From Gammaproteobacteria bacterium UBA5078 (lineage in GTDB: Bacteria; Pseudomonadota; Gammaproteobacteria; Pseudomonadales; Pseudohongiellaceae): a stretch of 64,000 nt of DNA. Below the pieces are notes generated by a model that saw only the letters and a list, made by a program, of their open reading frames with translations, was not told where the DNA came from and searched no databases. Positions 1 to 7,344 of the stretch are shown piece after piece; position 1 is the first letter of the stretch; the number at the start of each line of letters is the position of its first letter. The stretch covers positions 1 to 64,000 of the forward strand of contig DIAM01000021.1 in NCBI GenBank assembly GCA_002416505.1, read 5' to 3'. The position numbers and the translations under genes are program-made.

Positions 1-6
1 GAGGTT

Positions 7-33
7 CACTCTGACCCCTTTGAACCCCTTTGA
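7..33. repeat. Partial copy of the AAAGGGGTCAGAGT repeat family
   Basis: Positions 7-23 match one arm of the palindromes at 913-970 and 2297-2368 (core CTCTGACCCCTTTGA), and a degenerate second piece (CCCCTTTGATTCC) follows at 26-37. The rest of a palindrome, if present, lies outside the window. The family resembles REP-type repeats; that class is recalled, not tested. Confidence 0.6.
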
Positions 34-111
34 TTCCAATCCCGCCAAGGAAGTGCCAGAATCAGGGTCCAGAACTCCTAATAATTACCCTATAAACAAG
101 CGGAGCAGGCA

Positions 112-879
112 ATGAAAACATTTAAGCAGTCTCTATTGAAACTACTGGCAAACGCCTCACTGATAACGCTGACAATGGCGAGTGCGAGCGGCTTTGCGGC
201 CGAGGCCAATGTCGCGGCGGCTTTGGCACATCCCGATCGCCCGAGCGAAGACGCCACCTCCGATGCCGCACGCAAGCCGGCGCAGGTGTTGGCATTTGCC
301 GGGCTGAACACGGGCATGCATGTGCTCGAACTGGAGGCGGGCGGCGGCTATTACACGGAGATCCTCAGCAGAGCGGTGGGCGCTAGCGGTAGCGTGATAC
401 TGCAACACGCGCCCGGCCTCATGGGCTTTGTGGGCGATGGCATCGACATTCGCACGGCGGGTAATCGCCTGCCCAATGTCACGGTGAGCATCAGCAATTT
501 CGATGCCTTGGATGTGGCAGATAATTCCATCGACATGGTCACCTGGATCCTCGGCCCACACGAGCTGGGCTTCGCTCCCGATGATGTGAGTCTAGGCGAC
601 CCTGTCGGCGCATTCCGCGAGATCGCCCGCGTATTGAAGCCCGGCGGTGTCTTGCTAGCCTCGGATCATCTTGCCCCGGATGGATCGGGGCTTGAAGCCG
701 GCGGCACACTGCATCGCATAGCAGAGAGCTGGGTTACGAAGATGGCCACGGATGCGGGGCTTACGGTTGTGGGCAGCTCTGACCTACTCAAGAACCCAGC
801 CGACCCACTGACAGCAAGCGTGTTCTCCCCGGACATTCGAGGCAACACCAGTCAGTTTATCGTCCTGTATAGAAAGTGA
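112..879 (+). CDS. Exported class I SAM-dependent methyltransferase-like protein
   Basis: The 255-residue protein starts at an ATG preceded by GGAG at 102-105. An N-terminal signal peptide (hydrophobic stretch, then ASGFAAEA near residue 30) predicts export, probably to the periplasm. The mature part has a Rossmann methyltransferase core: motif I is VLELEAGGGYYTEILS, and a later LKPGGVLLASDH matches the post-IV region. Families of exported methyltransferase-like proteins with this AGGGYY motif are common in proteobacteria; substrate is unknown, and how SAM would be supplied outside the cytoplasm is unclear. The gene stands alone, with repeat palindromes on either side, so the neighbourhood does not indicate a pathway. 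Confidence 0.8.
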   Translation: MKTFKQSLLKLLANASLITLTMASASGFAAEANVAAALAHPDRPSEDATSDAARKPAQVLAFAGLNTGMHVLELEAGGGYYTEILSRAVGASGSVILQHAPGLMGFVGDGIDIRTAGNRLPNVTVSISNFDALDVADNSIDMVTWILGPHELGFAPDDVSLGDPVGAFREIARVLKPGGVLLASDHLAPDGSGLEAGGTLHRIAESWVTKMATDAGLTVVGSSDLLKNPADPLTASVFSPDIRGNTSQFIVLYRK

Positions 880-894
880 TCTAGCTTTCCTGCC

Positions 895-970
895 GATCAA
901 AGGGGGCAAAGTTAGATCAAAGGGGTCAGAGTAACTTGATCCATCAAGTTACTCTGACCCCTTTGATCTA
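895..970. repeat. Perfect palindromic repeat, copy 1
   Basis: Arms 913-940 and 943-970 are exact reverse complements (28 bp) around a 2-nt CC spacer; the core reads AAAGGGGTCAGAGTAACTTG. A degenerate half copy (GATCAAAGGGGGCAAAGTTA) precedes it at 895-914. Transcribed, it would form a long hairpin that could end or protect the 112-879 mRNA. The same arm recurs at 2297-2368 and near position 7. Confidence 0.85.
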
Positions 971-1084
971 CTTAGAGCTACTGTGCGTACAAGTAAACTT
1001 GTTCTTACTAGAACAAGACGCAGTGAATTATCACCGCTCGTTGCCCGTCTACCGCCATCACCCCCAATACTAAGGAACTCATGT

Positions 1085-2272
1085 ATGAGTCGTAATTACC
1101 TCGCCCTGCTCGCGTTAGTTTTCACCTGCACACTTCACGGGCAGCTTGCTGTGGCACAGGGTCGGCAAGTTCCTTATCCACTGCCAACAGAGCCCGTGTT
1201 TCTCGATACCTTCAACTCTCAGATAAAGGTGACTGTGGTCGCCAGCGGCATCTCCCGCCCCTTCAGTCTCGCGGTGCTGCCCGATGGCGACATGCTGGTC
1301 ACCGACCGCTACGCGCCAGACCTTCGCGTTGTTAGAGATGGCGTGCTCGACCCTGCCCCCCTACTAGGTCTTCCCGAGATTCGTACCGGTTTCCACTCGG
1401 GTCTATTGGATATAGAGGCTCACCCCGACTTCGCAGCAAACCGCATGGTCTACTTCACCTACCATAAGGCTCTGGGCAACGAGCAGGACTACGCCCTCGC
1501 CTTAGGCCGAGCGCGCTACGATGGTGGCGCCGCACTCACGAACTTCGAAGAGCTATTTGTCGGCACGCCGATGACGAACTCCGGCGGCTCGCGACTGATA
1601 TTCGCGCCCGATGGCAAGCTCTTTATCACCGTCGGCGGCGCCATGGGCCGGCTACCCTATGCGCAGGATTTGACTCGACTAGAGGGCAAGGTCTTGCGTC
1701 TTAACCAAGATGGCTCCGTGCCTTCGGACAACCCCTTCATCGGCCAAGCCGATGTCCGCCCCGAAATATACTCCTACGGGCACCGCGACCAATACGGCTT
1801 GGCGATTCATCCCAGTACAGGCCAACTCTTCCACGCCGAACTCGGCCCGATCGGCGGAGATTCGATCAATATCATCAAGGCCGGCGCGAATTATGGCTGG
1901 CCCCTCTACGGCTATGGCAGCTACAACGATGGCGAGCCGATGGAGCACCTGCACCGCGAAGGCATAGAGCCCTCCCTAATCATCTGGCAGCCCGGCATCG
2001 TGCCCTCGGGTCTACTCTTCTACACGGGAGATGCATTCCCACAATGGCAAGGCAACCTGTTCGCGGGCAGCATACAACGCGGACGAGTACCGGGCACGGG
2101 CGGCCTCGAGCGCATTGTGTTCGACAACAAGATGTGGGAACAACAGCGCGAGACCCTAGTAACAGAACTACGCCAGAGAGTGCGCGACATCGCCCAGGGC
2201 CCCGACGGTTTCATCTACCTGCTAACCGAAGAGGAAAATGGCGCTGTACTGCGCATAGAACCCGCCCGGTGA
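1085..2272 (+). CDS. PQQ-dependent sugar dehydrogenase-like beta-propeller (GSDH family)
   Basis: A 395-residue exported protein. The ATG at 1085 is preferred over a GTG at 983 because AAGGA lies at 1072-1076 and a signal peptide follows directly (ending near VAQG). The mature protein has the glucose/sorbosone dehydrogenase fold: GISRPFSLAVLPDGDMLVTDR, GLLDIEAHPDF, LIFAPDGKLFITVGG, SYGHRDQYGLAIHP and ELGPIGGDSINIIKAGANYGWP are typical blade sequences of this family. Known relatives are periplasmic PQQ-dependent aldose dehydrogenases. No PQQ synthesis genes lie here, so the cofactor must come from elsewhere in the genome or be scavenged. Palindromic repeats at 913-970 and 2297-2368 bracket the gene. 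Confidence 0.88.
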   Translation: MSRNYLALLALVFTCTLHGQLAVAQGRQVPYPLPTEPVFLDTFNSQIKVTVVASGISRPFSLAVLPDGDMLVTDRYAPDLRVVRDGVLDPAPLLGLPEIRTGFHSGLLDIEAHPDFAANRMVYFTYHKALGNEQDYALALGRARYDGGAALTNFEELFVGTPMTNSGGSRLIFAPDGKLFITVGGAMGRLPYAQDLTRLEGKVLRLNQDGSVPSDNPFIGQADVRPEIYSYGHRDQYGLAIHPSTGQLFHAELGPIGGDSINIIKAGANYGWPLYGYGSYNDGEPMEHLHREGIEPSLIIWQPGIVPSGLLFYTGDAFPQWQGNLFAGSIQRGRVPGTGGLERIVFDNKMWEQQRETLVTELRQRVRDIAQGPDGFIYLLTEEENGAVLRIEPAR

Positions 2273-2296
2273 ACGTTTACCAAGAATCTGCGTTTC

Positions 2297-2368
2297 GATC
2301 AAAGGGGTCAGAGTAACTTGATCCACGAGCCTTGCGCTGTGGATCAAGTTACTCTGACCCCTTTGGTC
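2297..2368. repeat. Palindromic repeat, copy 2
   Basis: Arms 2297-2324 and 2341-2368 pair over 28 bp with one G/T mismatch (extendable by 2 bp) around a loop of about 16 nt. The arm sequence matches the copy at 913-970. Here the two arms are separated by a short unique loop, unlike the 2-nt spacer of copy 1. It may serve as the transcription end of the sugar dehydrogenase gene. Confidence 0.85.
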
Positions 2369-2411
2369 CAAAAGAGCGCTGTTCTAAGTCGTAAGCACTG
2401 AACAAGAGGGG

Positions 2412-2520
2412 CAGTGTGGGGTGCTTCGATGCAGGACCATGAGCCGCCCGGACGGCGACGACTGAGCCCCCATGGATGGGTTCACGGCGTGTCCAGCAGC
2501 GAAGTACGCCGCAGTGCCAC
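2412..2520 (+). repeat. Divergent copy A of a ~115-bp intergenic repeat
   Basis: The segment has the same order of conserved blocks as the better copies at 4736-4850 and 5081-5210: GTGTGGGGTG at 2414-2423, then GCAGGACC, a GC-rich centre, a GGATG box and GGCGTGTCC at 2486-2494. The centre is diverged. It fills most of the gap between the palindrome and the XRE gene; nothing coding is seen in the gap. Confidence 0.6.
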
Positions 2521-2554
2521 TCGCGCTACGAAGCACTAATGAGTGCTAATTAGC

Positions 2555-2899
2555 TCAACGCTTGCCTTTCGGTTTCTTAGGAGGCTTACCTTGCGGCGAG
2601 CTCTCGGGAGATTTTTCGTGTAGAAGTGCTGCGCTACGTGGGGTTGGAGCGGTGAGGCCACTGCGAACTCTGGGTGGATAGACCCGGGCGCTATCGACGC
2701 TCGGAAACAGATCGCCTATGTCGGCATGAAACGCGCGGCACAAAGTTTCCAGTGTCTTGAGGGTCACATTCTGATCCAGATTCTCGATGCGCATTACCGT
2801 CGACTGCGTTACCCCAATCTTGCGCGCAAACTCACGCTGCGGAGTTTCCCCCCGCTTCTCTCGAATGAACTTTGCTAGGCGCTCGCGCAGTTGAACCAT
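2555..2899 (-). CDS. XRE-family helix-turn-helix regulator
   Basis: A 114-residue protein. The ATG at 2899 is chosen over one at 2929 because it puts the conserved VQLRERLAKFIREKRG helix at the N terminus. Residues ~15-70 form a Cro/C1-type helix-turn-helix (QREFARKIGVTQSTVMRIE is the recognition region; LKTLETLCRAFHADIGDLF ends the domain). The C-terminal ~45 residues are Pro/Lys/Ser-rich and probably disordered. It is divergent from the AbgT transporter at 3093. Two near-identical 14-bp inverted repeats at its start (2894-2907 and 2924-2937) look like its own operators. Target genes beyond itself are unknown; the transporter is the obvious candidate. Confidence 0.85.
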   Translation of the reverse strand: MVQLRERLAKFIREKRGETPQREFARKIGVTQSTVMRIENLDQNVTLKTLETLCRAFHADIGDLFPSVDSARVYPPRVRSGLTAPTPRSAALLHEKSPESSPQGKPPKKPKGKR

Positions 2900-2938
2900 A
2901 AGTGGTTTATACTGGAAGCACAGAACCACATGGGGTTC
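2894..2938. promoter_or_regulatory. Twin operator candidates at the XRE regulator start
   Basis: AACCATAAGTGGTT (2894-2907) and AACCACATGGGGTT (2924-2937) match at 11 of 14 positions; each has AACCA-type/TGGTT-type inverted ends, and they start exactly 30 bp apart (about three helical turns). The first overlaps the ATG at 2899. The arrangement suits autorepression by a dimeric XRE protein. A TATAAA on the minus strand lies between them. Confidence 0.55.
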
Positions 2939-3092
2939 AAAATCTTAGGAAGCACCTAAGCCCGGGCCCGCTTCGCGGCGCCCCCATTCGCAATGAATGT
3001 GGCGCCGCGGGCCTTCTCATCGGCTTGTCGCGCCCTGCCATCCATGTAACACTTCTTCGCAGCCTCCCTTAACTGATAAGAAGAAGAGACCG

Positions 3093-4673
3093 ATGACGAA
3101 CTCTGAGCACGACACCCCCCCTGCACATACCCCCGAGACCACCGGCATGCTGGCGTGGATCGAGCGCACTGGTAACAAACTGCCAGACCCCGTATTTATT
3201 TTCTTTAGCCTGATCTTGATCCTGATCGGCATCAGTGTGGTCGCCTCATTCGCTGGCTATTCCGCCCTGCACCCAACCCAGGTCGATGCCGCGGGCTTGC
3301 CCCTCCTGATCGAGGCCGCCAGCCTGCTTTCCGCGGACAATATTCAGCGCCTGCTCGTGCAGATGCCCGCAACCTTCGCCGGCTTCTATCCGCTGGGTTT
3401 CGTGTTGCTCGTGATGCTCGGCGCCGGCGTTGCCGAGCGCTCCGGCCTATTCGCCACGGCGATGGCGGTCGCGGTGAAGAAGGCTCCCACCATGCTGCTC
3501 ACCCCCGTGGTCGCACTAGTGGCCATGGTGGGCAACCTCGCAGCGGATGCGGCCTATGTCGTCCTCATCCCCTTGGCCGGCATCATCTTCGCCGCCGCGG
3601 GCCGCCACCCCATCGCCGGCATCGCTGCCGCCTTCGCGGGCGTCTCCGGTGGCTTCTCCGCCAACCTCATCCCCGGCCAGCTCGACGCCCTGATGTTCGG
3701 CATCACCCAGGCCGCCGCGCAGACCATCGAACCGACATGGACGGCCAATATCGCCGGCAACTGGTATTTCATCGCCGCCATGACCTTCGTGTTCCTGCCG
3801 GTCATCTGGTACATCACCGATAAGGTAATCGAGCCCCGCCTCGCCCCACTGGGCAAGGAAGCGAGTAGCACGACCGCGGGCCTAGTTAAGACCAGCGGCA
3901 TCATCAGTAGCGACGAGATGCGCGGCCTCGCCAGGGCCGGTTATGCCTGCCTCGCGGTCATCCTCGTGTGGTTCGCCCTGTGCATATTACCCGGCACTCC
4001 ATTAATCAACGAGGAGGCAGGCGATGGTCGCATGCAGCCTTTCTATCAATCCTTAGTAGCGGGTTTCTTCATCCTCTTCCTAGCGGCAGGCTGGGCCTAT
4101 GGCGCGACCACGGGCACAGTGAAGTCGCACCGCGATATCGTGCGCATGATGTCCGAAGCGATGGCTGATCTGTCCTATTATCTGGTGCTGGCCTTCGCGG
4201 CGGCGCATTTCGTGGCGATGTTCAATTGGTCGAATCTGGGCCTAATATTCGCGGTGAAGGGGGCGGGAGTAATCGGGTCGAGCGACCTGCCGATGTCGGT
4301 GCTGCTCGTAATGGTGGTGTTGATGACGGCGCTGATTAACCTGTTCATCGGCTCTGCGAGCGCGAAGTGGGCATTACTAGCACCGGTACTAGTGCCGATG
4401 CTGATGCTCTTGGGAGTAAGCCCAGAGATGGCGACGGCAACCTACCGGGTGGGGGATGGGGCGACCAATATCATCACCCCCCTAATGCCGTACTTCCCCT
4501 TGATCCTGATGTTCGCGCAGCGCTGGCAGAAGGAGTTCGGGCTAGGCAGCCTAGCGGCGATGATGATCCCGTACTCGATCTGGCTACTGATCTCGGGCAC
4601 GGTAATGGTCGTCGTGTGGATAGTGCTCGGACTACCCCTCGGACCTGGGGCAATGGCGGGTTATACGTTGTAG
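3093..4673 (+). CDS. abgT: AbgT-family transporter (p-aminobenzoyl-glutamate type)
   Basis: A 526-residue, highly hydrophobic inner-membrane protein with about a dozen membrane segments, the usual size for AbgT. The ATG at 3093 is chosen because the protein from there aligns with the family's short cytoplasmic N terminus; a longer frame begins upstream at 2997 without support. Family hallmarks include KLPDPVFIFF near residue 25, GNLAADAAYVVLIPLAG, GGFSANLIPGQLDAL and VGDGATNIITPLMPYFPL. Known members import p-aminobenzoyl-glutamate (E. coli AbgT) or export sulfonamides (MtrF/YdaH); the direction and substrate cannot be read from sequence. No AbgA/AbgB hydrolase genes are adjacent. The XRE regulator upstream is divergent and may control it. 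Confidence 0.9.
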   Translation: MTNSEHDTPPAHTPETTGMLAWIERTGNKLPDPVFIFFSLILILIGISVVASFAGYSALHPTQVDAAGLPLLIEAASLLSADNIQRLLVQMPATFAGFYPLGFVLLVMLGAGVAERSGLFATAMAVAVKKAPTMLLTPVVALVAMVGNLAADAAYVVLIPLAGIIFAAAGRHPIAGIAAAFAGVSGGFSANLIPGQLDALMFGITQAAAQTIEPTWTANIAGNWYFIAAMTFVFLPVIWYITDKVIEPRLAPLGKEASSTTAGLVKTSGIISSDEMRGLARAGYACLAVILVWFALCILPGTPLINEEAGDGRMQPFYQSLVAGFFILFLAAGWAYGATTGTVKSHRDIVRMMSEAMADLSYYLVLAFAAAHFVAMFNWSNLGLIFAVKGAGVIGSSDLPMSVLLVMVVLMTALINLFIGSASAKWALLAPVLVPMLMLLGVSPEMATATYRVGDGATNIITPLMPYFPLILMFAQRWQKEFGLGSLAAMMIPYSIWLLISGTVMVVVWIVLGLPLGPGAMAGYTL

Positions 4674-4680
4674 TGAGTTA

Positions 4681-4712
4681 GTGCTTTGGTGCTTTGGTGC
4701 TTTGGTGCTTTT
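4681..4712 (+). repeat. Four tandem copies of an octamer (GTGCTTTG)
   Basis: Units are 4681-4688, 4689-4696, 4697-4704 and 4705-4712 (the last ends in T). The tract lies just after the AbgT stop codon. Such a short repeat could vary in copy number by slippage, but it lies outside any gene. Confidence 0.85.
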
Positions 4713-4735
4713 GAGTTCTGAACTCTGTTGCCCGC

Positions 4736-4850
4736 ATTGGCTGCGAGGTAAAGGAGTTCAGGACACGCCAAAGGGCGCACATCCATGTGCAGGCTCAGCG
4801 AGCGCCATCCCTGGCGACTCGATGGTCCTGCCCCCCTTCACCCCACACCC
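4736..4850 (-). repeat. Intergenic repeat copy B (inverted relative to copy C)
   Basis: The reverse complement of this segment aligns over its whole length with 5081-5195: GGGTGTGGGGTGAAGGG, CAGGACC, GCCAGGGA, GAGCCT, GGATGTG, GGCGTGTCCTGAA and CCTTTACCTCGCAGCCAA occur in the same order. The internal block GCCAGGGA is itself part of a smaller dyad. The 230 bp between copies B and C (4851-5080) hold no convincing gene; 5011-5035 carries an extra partial copy of the element end (GCAGCCAAGGCGAATTAC). Confidence 0.8.
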
Positions 4851-5080
4851 AACGCTGAATTCACTGTAGATTCTGGCTAAGGTGATTTGGTGGACACGTT
4901 CTGCTTCAGCAAAAATTTTTTACTAAAGGCGTTTGTAATCTCACTCGACTGTGAGCCCTTACCTCCACTGCAGGTTAGACTCAACAATGTTTCGTGAGCG
5001 TGTTATTTGGCAGCCAAGGCGAATTACAAAGCACTATCGGTCGCAACGCCGAAACTAGAATTCCGCGTGTTGTCAGTATT

Positions 5081-5210
5081 GGGTGTGGGGTGAAGGGAGG
5101 CAGGACCGTCGGGCGCCAGGGACGACGCACGTCGAGCCTTCACAGGGATGTGAGCTTTTTGGCGTGTCCTGAATGCCTTTACCTCGCAGCCAAGGCGACC
5201 TACGAAGCTC
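5081..5210 (+). repeat. Intergenic repeat copy C
   Basis: This copy runs from GGGTGTGGGGTGAAGGG at 5081 to CTCGCAGCCAAGGCGACC near 5200 and pairs as a long inverted repeat with copy B at 4736-4850. A transcript through both could fold into a ~110-bp stem. A more divergent copy is at 2412-2520. No open frame is conserved among the copies, so this looks like a non-coding mobile-type repeat. Confidence 0.8.
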
Positions 5211-5267
5211 TACTTTCTACTAAAGCATCTACTAAGCACCCAGAGCTAAATCTCCAAAATACATCGC

Positions 5268-5297
5268 AAAAAAAAGGCCACCTAGCGGCAGCCTTTT
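5268..5297 (-). terminator. Intrinsic terminator of the monooxygenase gene
   Basis: Read on the minus strand, AAAAGGCTGCC-GCTA-GGTGGCCTTTT forms an 11-bp stem with two G-U pairs, followed by a run of eight T including the stem end. It starts about 25 bp after the stop codon at 5322. Confidence 0.8.
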
Positions 5298-5321
5298 CTA
5301 AGTACTTCTAAATTGAATCTC

Positions 5322-7031
5322 TTACTGGCCACCACCGCTTCGGCTTTGGTCTACGTTTTTCCAGCTCATTGCGCCGAAGAACATCTCGTCCCAGCTTTGA
5401 TCGCCCCAAGGTACTGAGCGCGATGGGTCTGGGTTCGCCTTGTTCTGGGTCGAATTGTCGTAGTGGCCGATCGCCTCGATGCGCGTTCCCGCAGGCATTA
5501 GGATTGGCTCCTCTAGCTTGTAGCTGATCTGCCAGTTGTAATTGTAGTTCGCGATGTTGATCAGCTCCTCCACTGTGCCGTCTGGGTAGTGCGCGTTGAA
5601 ACGCATGCTCTTGCCCCGGAAATGCATATGCGGAAGGAACGACTGCATGTACGCATCCTCCTTTAGAGTCACGCTCTGGCGCAGCTCGAAGTTCGGGTCG
5701 AAGGGCGTGATATTCGTCCAGCCCATTGGGAATATGCATGCGCACTGCCCCGACATACGCTCCGTCGGAATCTCACCCTCAGGGTAGAACCATATCCCGA
5801 TCTCGCTCGCATCTACCGTCTCTTTGCCCGTGGTCGTGTAATGCAACTGCAGGCGTAGTGTCGAGCCTGCCTTTAGTAGGCCGCCCGTGTTCGGCGGCTC
5901 GATAGCGGGTTCTGCGCCCGGAATATAGGCTGTGATATTGGCCTGATTCGGATCACCGCCGCCGAGGAAGCCGCGTCGCCCTGTTGCGCCCGGAGGCACT
6001 AGGTCGTTGAGTGTGTGGTGCAAAACCGTGCGGTCGCCCGGGATGTATTGGCTAGCGCGCACCCAGCGGTCGCGATCTAGCTCGATCGGCACTTCCACTG
6101 TTATGTAGTCTAGGATTCCCGTAGCCGGAATCGACTGCGGTGGCACCTTCACGATCAGGTCTGGCTCGCCCAGCGCCCACTTCGTGGCAGGCCAAGTCAG
6201 CTCCGCGAGCGGATCGATGTCGCCATCTTTCTGCGCGCCCGCCTCGATCCACTGCACAATTTTCTGCTGCTCCTCCACCGCTAGCACATAGTCATTGCTG
6301 AACTTGCCCACGTGGGGATCGATCTGGCCAGGCGGCATGCGCTTGGTCATCAGCACTTCGCGAATCATCGGCGACCAGCCCTGCACCATGGCGTGGCTAT
6401 CCATCGAGAATGGTGCGATGCCACCCTCGCGGTGACAGGTCGCGCAATTATCGGCAAGGATAGGCGCGATATCGCGGCTGTAGGAGACCCCGGCAGAGCT
6501 CACCATATTGTATTGAACATCGCTGCCCGACATCGCCACGGTAGGGGTAGAGATAGACTGCCCGGCGACGACCTCCTCCAGGGCTTTCTCCAGACCGGCG
6601 ACGCTGCCGCGGTAGATGACCTCGAAGCTACGCGGGTCATACAGGAAGGCCTCGCCGCTCTTATCGACCCCCATGGCTGCGGAGATTATCTGCGCATCGT
6701 CGATCAGCACTGGGATCTGCAGCGCCAATGTGTCGAGCTCTTGCTTGATGCTGCTGCGACTCTCGCCGGCAGGGTTGAGCATCATGAACTCGACGCCGTC
6801 GGCGTCGAAGCGCGACTGCATGCGCTCATAGTCCGCTGCCGCGGCGTGGGTCTGTTCACTGCCATTAACCTGCACGAGGAAGGCAATCGCCTTATGATCG
6901 TCGTACCACGCCATGTGGTGAAAGATGCCGTTCTGGTCGAGCAAGGAGAAGTCTCCCACGCGCGGCCCAGCTTGGGCTGCTATGGAGAACAGGGGAAGTG
7001 CTAGGAGCGCGCCGATCATGAGTCTTTTCAC
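5322..7031 (-). CDS. Exported redoxin / cytochrome c / copper type II monooxygenase-like fusion
   Basis: A 569-residue exported protein. The GTG at 7031 is preferred over an upstream ATG at 7067: GAGGTAG precedes it and it leads straight into a signal peptide ending in AAQAG. Three parts are visible. Residues ~22-165 are thioredoxin-like (GDFSLLDQNG start) but lack a CxxC pair. Residues ~185-260 hold a c-type heme motif, CATCH at 196-200. Residues ~285-569 resemble the ascorbate-dependent copper type II monooxygenase fold, with HH in DRTVLHHTLND, H in LRLQLHYTT, HxH in FLPHMHFRGKSM and a late WDEMFFGAM. Such fusions are known in marine bacteria and planctomycetes; substrates are unknown. It is monocistronic and divergent from the thiolase gene. 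Confidence 0.85.
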   Translation of the reverse strand: MKRLMIGALLALPLFSIAAQAGPRVGDFSLLDQNGIFHHMAWYDDHKAIAFLVQVNGSEQTHAAAADYERMQSRFDADGVEFMMLNPAGESRSSIKQELDTLALQIPVLIDDAQIISAAMGVDKSGEAFLYDPRSFEVIYRGSVAGLEKALEEVVAGQSISTPTVAMSGSDVQYNMVSSAGVSYSRDIAPILADNCATCHREGGIAPFSMDSHAMVQGWSPMIREVLMTKRMPPGQIDPHVGKFSNDYVLAVEEQQKIVQWIEAGAQKDGDIDPLAELTWPATKWALGEPDLIVKVPPQSIPATGILDYITVEVPIELDRDRWVRASQYIPGDRTVLHHTLNDLVPPGATGRRGFLGGGDPNQANITAYIPGAEPAIEPPNTGGLLKAGSTLRLQLHYTTTGKETVDASEIGIWFYPEGEIPTERMSGQCACIFPMGWTNITPFDPNFELRQSVTLKEDAYMQSFLPHMHFRGKSMRFNAHYPDGTVEELINIANYNYNWQISYKLEEPILMPAGTRIEAIGHYDNSTQNKANPDPSRSVPWGDQSWDEMFFGAMSWKNVDQSRSGGGQ

Positions 7032-7344
7032 AATGCCTACCTCTTGGGTGCCTGCCGTTGCGGACACATCTAACTGTTATTGTGGGGCATCCCGTACTAC
7101 GCGATTCGGGTGGAAAATTACCGAGAACTCCGGAATTTTCACGTTTTCAAACAATAGCATAACGCCGCGTCGGCGAAAGGCCCAAAGCTAGTCAAAAAGT
7201 CAAAATACGACCAGACTAGGAATTGTTTAGATAAAGCGCTGCGCGCGCCCGCACTTTGCCACGCACTGTCTCACCATAGGCAACGAGCGTACGTTCGGGT
7301 ACACTCCGAGGCAATTCGAAACAGCAATGGAAAAGGGGAAGAAC
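7032..7344. other. Divergent promoter region, no gene
   Basis: The gap between the divergent monooxygenase and thiolase genes. One inverted repeat is seen: GAAAATT (7113-7119) and AATTTTC (7134-7140), 14 nt apart, a possible regulator site. No coding potential is convincing. Confidence 0.4.

Noticed and set aside
4681..4712. CRISPR array
   Set aside because: The octamers are contiguous with no spacers, and no cas genes are present.
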